Assembly (NCBI GenBank): GCA_947253655.1
Contig: CAMYAE010000034.1
Location: 1 to 13,390, forward strand
DNA from: an uncultured Bacteroidales bacterium
GTDB lineage: Bacteria; Bacteroidota; Bacteroidia; Bacteroidales; UBA932
DNA: 13,390 nt
Reading direction: 5' to 3'
Translations under genes and position numbers: made by a program
Shown: piece after piece, positions 6,634 through 13,361 of the stretch
Layout of the letters: every line of letters begins with the position of its first letter
Numbering within the stretch: position 1 is the stretch's first letter
Notes under the pieces: model-generated
What the model was told of the DNA's origin: nothing
Seen by the model: the letters and a program-made list of their open reading frames with translations, nothing else
The model's database searches: none

Positions 6634-8231
6634 GAAGTCTCAGGTATATTGTTTGCGCATTGTTTTGTATTGCCACATCATCCTGCGTATTCACGAACGA
6701 TATGGATTATCCGTCAGTGCCGGGCAACATAATCTCATTTGCAGTTGAGGGGCAGAAGGAGGTCGATATAGACAACACTGCCAGAATCGTAACAGTAAAG
6801 TTGAACGAAACTGCCGATATATCCCGATTGAAAGTTGAGGACTTTACCATTTCCCCTGAGGCCGAGGTCATTGAGCCTTTTGGAAAATATATTGACCTGA
6901 GAGCACCGTTAAAAATAATTTTGAGGACATATCAGGACTATGAATGGACAATTAAGGCTGTCCAGCCGATAGAAAGATACGTAAATTGTGAGAATCAGGT
7001 AGGAGAGGCTCTATTCAATCTCGAGGAGAAATCCGTAATAGTCAAAGTAACTGATTTCCAGCCGCTTGCATCTCTTGTCATCAATTCAATGAAACTTGAG
7101 CCGGAGGGGTCTGTCGTCCAATCAACTACAGGCTTCAAGAATGAGGGTGGGAACATTGTGGAAACCACAGTTGATTGCGATTTTCCTATGACGTTAGATT
7201 GCATTTTAGAACGCAAATTCAACGTACTGTATAAGGGAGAAGTAGTCGTCTGGAAATTCAAGGCTATACAGATTGAAACAAAGGCGGCCATTGTCTCTGT
7301 GCGTCCCTGGTGCTACCATGCAAAAGTCAGGGCGACATTCAGCGGCACGGGCAAACCCGTAATAGAATACAAAAAGGCTTCTGATAGCCAATGGATTACA
7401 GTTGAGAATATTACGGTAGCAGGCGTTGGAGTCACAGCCGATATTCAAGGTTTGTCCGAGAACTCGGAATATACGGTCAGGATAAAAGAGGGGGAGGAAT
7501 ACGGCACGGAATATTCATTCAGTACGGATAATCCCGTACAGCTGTACAATATGAGTTTCGATGAATGGCATTCGGAAGGCAAGACCTGGTATCCTTACCC
7601 AGACGGGGCTACTGAAGCCCAAAAGGTCTGGGATTCCGCAAACAAGGCAACCGGTACTTTTATAGGTAGTGCTACCACTCCTGAAGAGGATTTCGTTGCA
7701 GTCAAGGGAGAGGGAAAGAAAGCGGCAAAACTGAAAAGTTCATTCGCAGTTGTTAAATTCGCGGCCGGCTCTATCTTCGTCGGCGAATTTGTCGGTCTTA
7801 AAGGTTTGGGCGCCGAACTTGCCTGGGGGGTACCGTTCTCTTCAAGGCCGTCCTGTCTGAAAGGCTATTATTCCTATTCCCCTGCTGTCATTAATTATTC
7901 CGACAGCGAACATGAGGATTTGAAAGGTAAGGAGGACAATGCACACGTAATAGTAATTCTGACCGACTGGGACGCACCTTTCCATGTATTGAGTGCAGAA
8001 AAGAAGTTCGTGGATTTCAAGAATGATCCTGCTATAATAGGATACGGCAAGTTGCAATGTGAAAACACCGGAAAGGTATATAAGGATTTTTCCGTGAATA
8101 TAGAGTATAGGAGCGACAGAATTCCGAAATGGGTATCGATAATAGCGTCTTCCAGCTCGCTCGGTGATTATTTCACAGGAGGCGACGGCAGCATCTTGTA
8201 CCTCGACGAATTCAGTTTTGTCTACGAATAG
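6630..8231 (+). CDS. PCMD-domain lipoprotein with DUF5018-like N-terminal half
   Basis: Predicted lipoprotein of 533 residues with a signal peptide ending in ATSSC (Cys19). Its start overlaps the stop of the barrel gene in an ATGA, indicating translational coupling. The N-terminal half has two consecutive beta-sandwich-like repeats (about 33-112 and 115-213), the first with the ISFAVEGQ...TARIVTVKL...LRAPLKIILRTYQDYEWTI pattern of Bacteroidota surface modules such as DUF5018; the family name is tentative. A fibronectin type III-like domain (about 218-300, with IEYKKASDSQWITVE and GLSENSEYTVRI) and a PCMD domain (about 305-533) follow. The PCMD part matches the third operon gene closely: NMSFDEW, WDSAN, TTPEED, GEGKKAAKL, FSSRPSCLKGYY, LTDWD and LYLDEFSFVYE. 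Unlike the first three genes it has no DUF4493. Last gene of the operon, ending just before a large hairpin. Molecular role unknown. Confidence 0.8.
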   Translation: MRSLRYIVCALFCIATSSCVFTNDMDYPSVPGNIISFAVEGQKEVDIDNTARIVTVKLNETADISRLKVEDFTISPEAEVIEPFGKYIDLRAPLKIILRTYQDYEWTIKAVQPIERYVNCENQVGEALFNLEEKSVIVKVTDFQPLASLVINSMKLEPEGSVVQSTTGFKNEGGNIVETTVDCDFPMTLDCILERKFNVLYKGEVVVWKFKAIQIETKAAIVSVRPWCYHAKVRATFSGTGKPVIEYKKASDSQWITVENITVAGVGVTADIQGLSENSEYTVRIKEGEEYGTEYSFSTDNPVQLYNMSFDEWHSEGKTWYPYPDGATEAQKVWDSANKATGTFIGSATTPEEDFVAVKGEGKKAAKLKSSFAVVKFAAGSIFVGEFVGLKGLGAELAWGVPFSSRPSCLKGYYSYSPAVINYSDSEHEDLKGKEDNAHVIVILTDWDAPFHVLSAEKKFVDFKNDPAIIGYGKLQCENTGKVYKDFSVNIEYRSDRIPKWVSIIASSSSLGDYFTGGDGSILYLDEFSFVYE

Positions 8232-8232
8232 A

Positions 8233-8274
8233 GACAAACACGCCGCTGCTTGAAAAAACAGCGGCGTGTTTGTC
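8233..8274. terminator. Perfect 16-bp hairpin between convergent genes
   Basis: GACAAACACGCCGCTG (8233-8248) is followed by a 10-nt loop and its exact reverse complement (8259-8274). It begins two bases after the stop of the lipoprotein operon and lies 48 nt beyond the stop of the oppositely oriented transporter gene, the usual place for a bidirectional terminator. Neither side has a T run after the stem. The only homopolymer is in the loop (A6 on plus, T6 on minus), so it may terminate by stem strength or mainly block antisense read-through and protect the mRNA ends. Confidence 0.7.
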
Positions 8275-8290
8275 AGAATGCCTGATTGTC

Positions 8291-8311
8291 ATTTCGAACG
8301 CCGTGAGAAAT
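8291..8311 (+). repeat. Copy 2 of the 21-nt dispersed palindromic element
   Basis: Arms ATTTC (8291-8295) and GAAAT (8307-8311) surround GAACGCCGTGA and are preceded by GTC. It is the counterpart of the element at 23-43 on the other strand. Two arm base pairs are exchanged from C-G to T-A. It lies between the convergent-gene hairpin and the transporter stop codon, again outside coding sequence. Confidence 0.5.
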
Positions 8312-8321
8312 CCGGGTTCTT

Positions 8322-9986
8322 TTATTTTTCCTCTATAATGTTCGGAAGTTCCAGACCATAGCCCCTCTTTCTGTCTGCTGCTTTAAGGATAAATCCGATA
8401 ACAAGTGCAGCAAAGCCCAAGCAGGCAAGCATAACAAGAGGAGCCGTGTAATTATAGGACACGGCAGCGACTTCCGGTGTAAGCGTCCCGTTAGCAATGC
8501 CTTCAGCAATCTGAGGGTTTGTCTTGTCCAAGACCTTGCCGATTAATAGCGGGAACAACCACAGCCCTATATTCTGAATCCAGAAAATAAGGGCGTATGC
8601 ACTTCCGATAATCTTAGCGTCTACAAGTTTAGGTACGCTTGGCCATAGTGATGCCGGCACCAAAGAGAATGAGGCACCAAGCACAAGAATTGTAAGATAG
8701 GCTACAATCACTCCCCCGACAGCATTTCCTTTCAGCATAGGCAGGACAAAGGCGAATGTCAGGTGGCAGGCAATCAGAAGCACCGAGCCTAGCACCAGCA
8801 TTGAAGCCGCTTTGCCCTTATGGTCTACATAATTGCCAAGAATAGGGGTTATGCCGACAGCCAGCAGAGGGAAGACGGCGAATACGGTTTCGGCGGATTG
8901 CCTCATATATCCCATATAGCAGAAGACAATGAGGCAGACAACAGACGTCAGGAGCATACCGTACTTCATTCCTTTTGTCTTGGAGAAGTTGCTGATGAAT
9001 GCAGTGGCGGCCACAACTATCATTATTATATATTGGATTATCGTTACGGCATTCCCCGCCCAGAAAGAATCCGGGTCTACGGCGGTGAAAGTCAGGTTGC
9101 ACTGCAGCATGTTCACTGCATATTTTTGGAAAGGGAAGATAGCCGAATAATAAAGTACACACAACAGGGCTACCAACCAGAAGCCTGTGCTTGAAAGAAT
9201 CTTGCCCAGATCCTTAATCCTGAACGGATCATCCTTTTCCTCAGCCTCTCCTGTCTGCGCGTCAAGCTTCTTGTCCATAAAGAAATAGACGATAAACATT
9301 ATCAGGGCTATCATCAGCAGGACCACACCGAAAGCGACCGAACGGGACACGTCAATATTGCCGCCCCACTTGGCAAATACCGGTGAGAATATCATACAAG
9401 TAGCGACTCCAAGTCGTGCCAAAGCCATTTCAGAGCCCATGGCAAGAGCCATTTCACGGCCTTTGAACCATTTTACTATACCTCTCGAAACCGTAATTCC
9501 GGCCATTTCGACCCCACAGCCGAAAATCATAAACCCGACTGCCGCAAATTTCGCGGAAGCCGGCATCCCCCTATAAAAAGGTGAAATTCCAAGCTCGTCG
9601 AAACCCGGTATATAGTTAAGGTGATTTGTAAACCATATTTCGAGGTCAGAGCCTTGGAAAGCTTCGGTGACCGCATACCAATTTATGCTTGCTCCCACCA
9701 ACATCACGACTCCAGAGAGGATTGCAGTGAAGCGCACTCCCATCTTGTCGAGAATTATTCCTGCGAATATAAGGAAGAACACAAATACGTTAAGGAAAGT
9801 CTCGGAGCCTTGCATTGTGCCGAAAGCAGTTGAGTCCCAACCTCTTGTAGACTGCATCAAATCTTTTATAGGAGAGAGGATGTCCATGAAAATATATGAA
9901 CAGAACATCGCGAATGCCAACAGCAACAGCACCGTCCAGCGGACTGCGGCGGAATCCCTTAGGGTCTTGGTACCTGAATCTATCAT
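8322..9986 (-). CDS. Major facilitator superfamily (MFS) transporter, MFSD1-like
   Basis: Inner-membrane secondary transporter of 554 residues with about twelve hydrophobic helices in two halves. An MFS motif A is visible after the second helix (GIILDKMGVR, about 76-85), and its counterpart in the C-terminal half is GNYVDHKGKA (about 384-393). A charged cytoplasmic loop (about 239-262) joins the halves. The segment SLWPSVPKLV...GSAYALIFWIQNIGLWLFPLL (about 446-480) resembles the SLWP / GTAYG-type segment of MFSD1-like proteins, a branch in which animal MFSD1 is known as a dipeptide transporter. Substrate is therefore unproven; small peptides or organic anions are possible. At 554 residues it is longer than a minimal 400-residue MFS carrier, partly from an extended loop between the third and fourth helices. 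The start at 9986 is the ATG that follows its promoter and precedes the first helix. It converges on the lipoprotein operon and is not clearly linked to it in function. Confidence 0.85.
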   Translation of the reverse strand: MIDSGTKTLRDSAAVRWTVLLLLAFAMFCSYIFMDILSPIKDLMQSTRGWDSTAFGTMQGSETFLNVFVFFLIFAGIILDKMGVRFTAILSGVVMLVGASINWYAVTEAFQGSDLEIWFTNHLNYIPGFDELGISPFYRGMPASAKFAAVGFMIFGCGVEMAGITVSRGIVKWFKGREMALAMGSEMALARLGVATCMIFSPVFAKWGGNIDVSRSVAFGVVLLMIALIMFIVYFFMDKKLDAQTGEAEEKDDPFRIKDLGKILSSTGFWLVALLCVLYYSAIFPFQKYAVNMLQCNLTFTAVDPDSFWAGNAVTIIQYIIMIVVAATAFISNFSKTKGMKYGMLLTSVVCLIVFCYMGYMRQSAETVFAVFPLLAVGITPILGNYVDHKGKAASMLVLGSVLLIACHLTFAFVLPMLKGNAVGGVIVAYLTILVLGASFSLVPASLWPSVPKLVDAKIIGSAYALIFWIQNIGLWLFPLLIGKVLDKTNPQIAEGIANGTLTPEVAAVSYNYTAPLVMLACLGFAALVIGFILKAADRKRGYGLELPNIIEEK

Positions 9987-10019
9987 CGTAATTGATTTTA
10001 TTATTTCTTATACAAATTA

Positions 10020-10050
10020 CGAAGATAATTGTTTTGAGCGGAAAAACAAT
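10020..10050 (-). promoter_or_regulatory. Putative promoter of the MFS transporter gene
   Basis: On the minus strand, ATTG (10050-10047) is followed 19 nt later by TATCTTCG (10027-10020). This is one mismatch from the TAnnTTTG -7 box, at the characteristic Bacteroidota spacing. The leader would be about 27 nt. It lies in the 84-nt gap after the FISUMP lipoprotein gene, so the transporter need not depend on read-through from that gene. Confidence 0.5.
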
Positions 10051-10070
10051 CCCATCTGCAACATAATACT

Positions 10071-11093
10071 CTATTCCGCTATGCAACGGATAGCATAAGC
10101 ATAAGCACATCCTTCTGTAGTATGCATATAGGAACTACCATACATCTCATAACTAATTTTAAGGACTTCGCCGCATTCATTCCGATCATTACGTGTAAGT
10201 TTAGATGAGTAATAATCAGAACCACTTAGCCAAGTTCTCTTGGTATTTCCCCCCCTCGACGATATATTTCCAGTAATAGGCAAACATATTTCACTCCCAT
10301 CCTCTTTATTAATAATCCTAATCGCCTTATTGCCTTGTGAATCCAGAAAAGACTCTACTTCATTGTGGCTAACACCTGCCAAACTGCGCAACTCCTTTGC
10401 CGTCGGCACACGCCATCCTGAAGGACAAGGGTCATTCTCGGTTTTAGCCGGTGCATCTTCTGTCCCACTATTCCATAACTTGGGATCCTTCCCGACAAGC
10501 CAGGTACAGCGGTCGGAGTCTCCTATGATAAATTTATCAGTGCTTTTTGCCTGCTCGAGAGAAACAGGTCCCTGCATGACTGAAGTCGCTCCAGTCGCAT
10601 CCTCTCCGGCACATCCAAATCCCACCTTTCGTCCCCACTGGTAATACTTTCCGGTAATATACCCTTTTCCAGAGTTTGCCGGCTCATATCCACAATTCAC
10701 AGGAGCCCACACTTTGCCGGCGAATCTTATTCCATGTCCATAATCTACACCATTTTCAATATAATCACGAAATACGGTAACTTTGCAACTGCCTGCCCTA
10801 CCTCCGGAAACAGAAGTGGCTCTGATAATCGTACTTCCGGAAGAAACGCCTCTGACCTTGCCATTGGCATCAACCACAGCAACTGCATTATTATCCGATT
10901 GCCAGGATACGCTTTGGGAAACTGTCAAAGGATGCACGGTAGGCTTCAACATCGCCTCCTCGCCTACAAAAAGTACCAAAGACTCTTTGTCTAAAGTCAC
11001 ATGTGAAACCCTGTCTCCGGTCGGTAATTTTGTACAGGACGATGTCCCTAAAATGATACTCGTCATAACGAGAAATAATAATACTTTTTTCAT
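10071..11093 (-). CDS. BIG2 / FISUMP-domain lipoprotein
   Basis: Predicted lipoprotein of 340 residues with a signal peptide ending in GTSSC (Cys20). Residues about 28-107 are a bacterial Ig-like domain of the BIG2 type, recognisable by VTLDKESLVLFVGEEAMLKP, the SVSWQSDN strand and NGKVRGVSSGSTIIRA. Residues about 115-340 match the FISUMP pattern (Fibrobacter succinogenes major paralogous domain): GKVWAPVNCGY, GKYYQWGRKVGFG, NDPCPSGWRVPTAKEL (220-235) and the final AYAIRCIAE. Such proteins are common on Bacteroidota surfaces, often in many paralogous copies, with poorly known roles in adhesion or substrate contact. The six cysteines in the FISUMP part (133, 161, 196, 223, 270 and 307) plus 329 and 337 could form disulphides. 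The ATG at 11093 follows a TATTTTTG box by a short leader. Transcribed away from dxs; function unknown. Confidence 0.8.
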   Translation of the reverse strand: MKKVLLFLVMTSIILGTSSCTKLPTGDRVSHVTLDKESLVLFVGEEAMLKPTVHPLTVSQSVSWQSDNNAVAVVDANGKVRGVSSGSTIIRATSVSGGRAGSCKVTVFRDYIENGVDYGHGIRFAGKVWAPVNCGYEPANSGKGYITGKYYQWGRKVGFGCAGEDATGATSVMQGPVSLEQAKSTDKFIIGDSDRCTWLVGKDPKLWNSGTEDAPAKTENDPCPSGWRVPTAKELRSLAGVSHNEVESFLDSQGNKAIRIINKEDGSEICLPITGNISSRGGNTKRTWLSGSDYYSSKLTRNDRNECGEVLKISYEMYGSSYMHTTEGCAYAYAIRCIAE

Positions 11094-11111
11094 ATTAAGC
11101 CTGATTTATCA

Positions 11112-11119
11112 CAAAAATA
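11112..11119 (-). promoter_or_regulatory. Putative -7 box of the FISUMP lipoprotein gene
   Basis: TATTTTTG on the minus strand is a perfect TAnnTTTG match, 18 nt before the ATG at 11093. No convincing -33 TTTG lies 19-21 nt upstream in the very AT-rich gap, so the full promoter is uncertain. Confidence 0.4.
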
Positions 11120-11259
11120 TTTCATAGTAAATTTAATTAATCGTAAAAATAAAAATTAGTTATTTCATTTCAAATATTTTTTTACCCTATTTATATTATT
11201 ACTGTAATATAAAAACTGGAGTGTTTGCTGTTGAAGAAAGCAATTTCATTGAAAAGTCG

Positions 11260-11267
11260 TATATTAG
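11260..11267 (+). promoter_or_regulatory. Putative -7 box of dxs
   Basis: TATATTAG differs from TAnnTTTG at one position and lies 23 nt before the ATG at 11291, the same distance as the operon promoter box at 119 from its start codon. A -33 TTTG is not evident at the proper spacing. Its location supports starting dxs at 11291 instead of the upstream TTG at 11225. Confidence 0.35.
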
Positions 11268-11290
11268 CACTTTATAGAGATTATTGGTTG

Positions 11291-13183
11291 ATGCAATATA
11301 AATTTTTAAACAATATCGAGAGTCCGAAAGATTTCCGCGGCTTTGACAAGGAGCAGCTTACGGAACTGTGTGCAGAAGTCAGAGACTATATAATAAATTG
11401 CTGTGCGGAGAATCCGGGGCATCTCGGTTCGAGTTTGGGTGCGGTAGAATTGATTGTCGGTCTGCATTACGTATTCGACACTCCAAAAGACAAGATAGTT
11501 TTCGATGTCGGGCATCAGGCCTATGCCCATAAAATCCTTACGGGCAGAAGGGAAGAATTCAAACTGAACAGGACTCGCGAAGGCATAAGCGGCTTCCCGA
11601 AAATGGATGAAAGCCCTTATGACATCTTCGGTACCGGACATGCCTCCACTTCAATATCGGCAGCTCTGGGCCTGGCAGAGGCCGCCGCAATGAGAGGATC
11701 GGAAGAAAAGGTTATAGCCCTGATAGGAGATGGAGCCATGACGGGGGGACTTGCTATCGAGGGACTGAACAATGCAGGTGCCGGCAAAAGCGACCTTCTT
11801 ATAATATTGAATGACAACAACCAATCCATTGACGGCAATATCGGAGCCGTGCACGAGTACCTACTCAAGCTCACTACCGACCCTACCTACAATAAGCTTA
11901 AAAGGCAGGTATGGAACAGGCTCGGTGAAGGGAGGTTCAGGGATTTGCTGCAAAAAATGACTAAGGACACTAAGTCCAATATGGTCAGGAAGTCAGGAGG
12001 TGCCTTGTTCGAAGCCTTGGGATTCAGATATTTCGGGCCGATCAACGGGAATGACATGGTTCAGGTCGTGGACACATTGAAAAGGCTTAGAGGGCTGAAA
12101 GGTCCGAGGATACTGCACGTACATACGGTTAAGGGCAAAGGGTACGCTCCGGCTGAAGCAGACCCGACAGTATGGCACGCCCCTGGCAAATTTAATCCTG
12201 AGACAGGAGAGCGGCTCGGCAAATACAAGAAAGACCGATATCAAGATGTTTTCGGAGAGGTGCTTCTGGATCTGATTGAAAAAGATTCCAGAGTGGTCGG
12301 GATTACCCCTGCCATGTCTACCGGCTGCGGAATGAGCATTGTCGCAAAGGAAAGACCTGACAGATTTTATGATGTGGGAATAGAAGAAGAACACGCTGTC
12401 ACTTTTTCCGCAGGACTTGCCGCCGGGGGGATGAGACCATTCTGTAACATATATTCTTCTTTCTCTCAAAGAGCATACGACCAGATTATCCACGATGTGG
12501 CCTTGCAAAATTTGCCTGTTACCTTATGTTTCGACAGAAGCGGAGTCGTCGGCGAAGACGGGGCTACGCATCAAGGCAGTTTCGATCTTGCCGCATACAG
12601 GAGCATACCGAACACAATAATATCCGCCCCTAAAAACGAATTGGAGCTTAAGAACCTTATGTTCAGCAGTCTGCATTCGGATTGCGGCCCATATATTATA
12701 AGGTATCCGAGAGGGTGCGGAGAAGGTGTGGAGTGGAGGAATCGGGAATATACATTTATGGAGACCGGCAAAGGCGAAAAGCTCGTTGACGGGAAAAGGC
12801 TCGCTGTGCTTGCAATAGGACCGGTAGCCAATAGGGCAGTGGAGGCCGCTGCCATTTTCAAAGAGAGGTTCGGCTACTCCCCTGCCGTGTACAATATGAT
12901 TTTCCTTAAACCCATTGATAAGGCTATCCTTAAAGATATGGCCGAAAATTATGATGCCGTGCTGACATTGGAAGACGGCTGCACCAAAGGCGGGCTTTTC
13001 GGAGAAGTGTCGGAATATCTGGCGACAATAGGTGCAAACATACGTGCAGCCTGCTCCGGCATACCGGACAGATTCATTCAACAAGACAGCCAGGACAATC
13101 AGAGAAAGGAATGCGGACTTGATACCGAGGGGATAACGGACAAGATGATTTCCATGATTGAAAAGCTTGATAAAAAAACTTGA
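11291..13183 (+). CDS. dxs: 1-deoxy-D-xylulose-5-phosphate synthase
   Basis: Cytoplasmic thiamine-diphosphate enzyme (EC 2.2.1.7) that condenses pyruvate and glyceraldehyde 3-phosphate to 1-deoxy-D-xylulose 5-phosphate, the first step of the MEP isoprenoid pathway and a precursor for thiamine and pyridoxal. The protein has 630 residues, normal for the family. Visible motifs: FDVGHQAYAHKILTGR (about 71-86, with the conserved His75), GTGHAS (114-119), the ThDP/Mg motif GDGAMTGG (146-153) ending in NDN (174-176), HTVKGKGYAPAE (278-289), the catalytic glutamate within GIEEEHAVTF (about 363-372, Glu366), DRSGVVGEDGATHQGSFD, RYPRG (471-475) and EDGCTKGGLFGEV (561-573). All key residues look intact. 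The ATG at 11291 is chosen because MQYKFLNNIESP aligns with the usual DXS N-terminus; the 22 extra residues from a TTG at 11225 are atypical and would cover the -7 box. Followed by a tRNA with its own promoter. Confidence 0.95.
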   Translation: MQYKFLNNIESPKDFRGFDKEQLTELCAEVRDYIINCCAENPGHLGSSLGAVELIVGLHYVFDTPKDKIVFDVGHQAYAHKILTGRREEFKLNRTREGISGFPKMDESPYDIFGTGHASTSISAALGLAEAAAMRGSEEKVIALIGDGAMTGGLAIEGLNNAGAGKSDLLIILNDNNQSIDGNIGAVHEYLLKLTTDPTYNKLKRQVWNRLGEGRFRDLLQKMTKDTKSNMVRKSGGALFEALGFRYFGPINGNDMVQVVDTLKRLRGLKGPRILHVHTVKGKGYAPAEADPTVWHAPGKFNPETGERLGKYKKDRYQDVFGEVLLDLIEKDSRVVGITPAMSTGCGMSIVAKERPDRFYDVGIEEEHAVTFSAGLAAGGMRPFCNIYSSFSQRAYDQIIHDVALQNLPVTLCFDRSGVVGEDGATHQGSFDLAAYRSIPNTIISAPKNELELKNLMFSSLHSDCGPYIIRYPRGCGEGVEWRNREYTFMETGKGEKLVDGKRLAVLAIGPVANRAVEAAAIFKERFGYSPAVYNMIFLKPIDKAILKDMAENYDAVLTLEDGCTKGGLFGEVSEYLATIGANIRAACSGIPDRFIQQDSQDNQRKECGLDTEGITDKMISMIEKLDKKT

Positions 13184-13201
13184 TTGAAAAGATAAAAAAG
13201 T

Positions 13202-13232
13202 TTTGGAGAATAAGAATTAATACCTATCTTTG
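13202..13232 (+). promoter_or_regulatory. Near-consensus Bacteroidota promoter of the tRNA-Thr gene
   Basis: TTTG (13202-13205), a 19-nt spacer and TATCTTTG (13225-13232) match the Bacteroidota housekeeping sigma consensus TTTG-N19-TAnnTTTG exactly. Transcription would start near 13238-13240, leaving a precursor leader of about 25 nt before the tRNA. It is the strongest promoter match in the window, as expected for a stable RNA. Confidence 0.75.
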
Positions 13233-13265
13233 CAATCCCTTTCGAATTATGTGAAAGGACACATC

Positions 13266-13339
13266 GCCGATGTAGCTCAGTTGGCCAGAGCACGTGATTT
13301 GTAATCTCGGGGTCGTGGGTTCGACTCCCTCCATCGGCT
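13266..13339 (+). tRNA. tRNA-Thr (anticodon UGU)
   Basis: 74-nt cloverleaf. The acceptor GCCGATG pairs perfectly with CATCGGC, the D stem is GCTC/GAGC, and the anticodon loop TTTGTAA carries TGT at 13300-13302, reading threonine ACA and wobble codons. The variable loop is GGGTC, the T loop TTCGACT and the discriminator base T. The CCA end is not encoded. Two stems each contain one T-T mismatch: the anticodon stem CGTGA/TCTCG (13295 with 13307) and the T stem GTGGG/CCCTC (13316 with 13330). The rest is canonical, so the gene is probably functional. A consensus promoter lies just upstream. Confidence 0.93.
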
Positions 13340-13344
13340 CAAAA

Positions 13345-13361
13345 GTCCCAAATAATGGGAC
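13345..13361 (+). other. Small hairpin after the tRNA
   Basis: GTCCCA (13345-13350) and TGGGAC (13356-13361) form a perfect 6-bp stem with loop AATAA, five bases after the tRNA 3' end. No T run follows before the window ends. It could be a processing or weak termination structure, or a spacer hairpin within a tRNA operon continuing beyond the window. Confidence 0.35.

Larger units (their letters stand above)
11094..11290. other. AT-rich divergent intergenic region between the FISUMP gene and dxs
   Basis: This 197-nt gap separates two divergently transcribed genes and is strikingly AT-rich in its first 125 nt. It holds the -7 boxes of both genes and nothing else I can support: no ORF, tRNA, riboswitch or clear hairpin was found. 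The divergent layout allows shared control, but no operator symmetry is evident. Confidence 0.6.

Noticed and set aside
150..8231. Polysaccharide utilisation locus (SusC/SusD type) or classical fimbrial operon
   Set aside because: No TonB-dependent receptor, SusD-like protein, glycoside hydrolase, FimA/Mfa1 major fimbrillin or regulator was found among the five genes.
8233..8274. Perfect inverted repeat read as the ends of an insertion sequence
   Set aside because: The arms are separated by only 10 nt and there is no transposase; its position between convergent stops fits a terminator.
8820..9194. Plus-strand open frames opposite the MFS transporter
   Set aside because: They are antisense to well-conserved transmembrane segments and motif A, with low-complexity translations and no promoter.
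10240..10644. 134-residue plus-strand open frame opposite the FISUMP gene
   Set aside because: The minus-strand product has a lipobox and two recognisable domains over the same region; this frame has none.
11225..11290. TTG start giving DXS 22 extra residues
   Set aside because: The extension is not typical of DXS, and a -7-like box lies within it; the ATG at 11291 fits the family N-terminus.
13175..13204. AAAACTT / AAGTTTT inverted repeat after dxs as a terminator
   Set aside because: The stem is a weak 7-bp AT-rich pairing with a 16-nt loop, and its right arm overlaps the tRNA promoter's TTTG box; chance symmetry in A-rich sequence is more likely.
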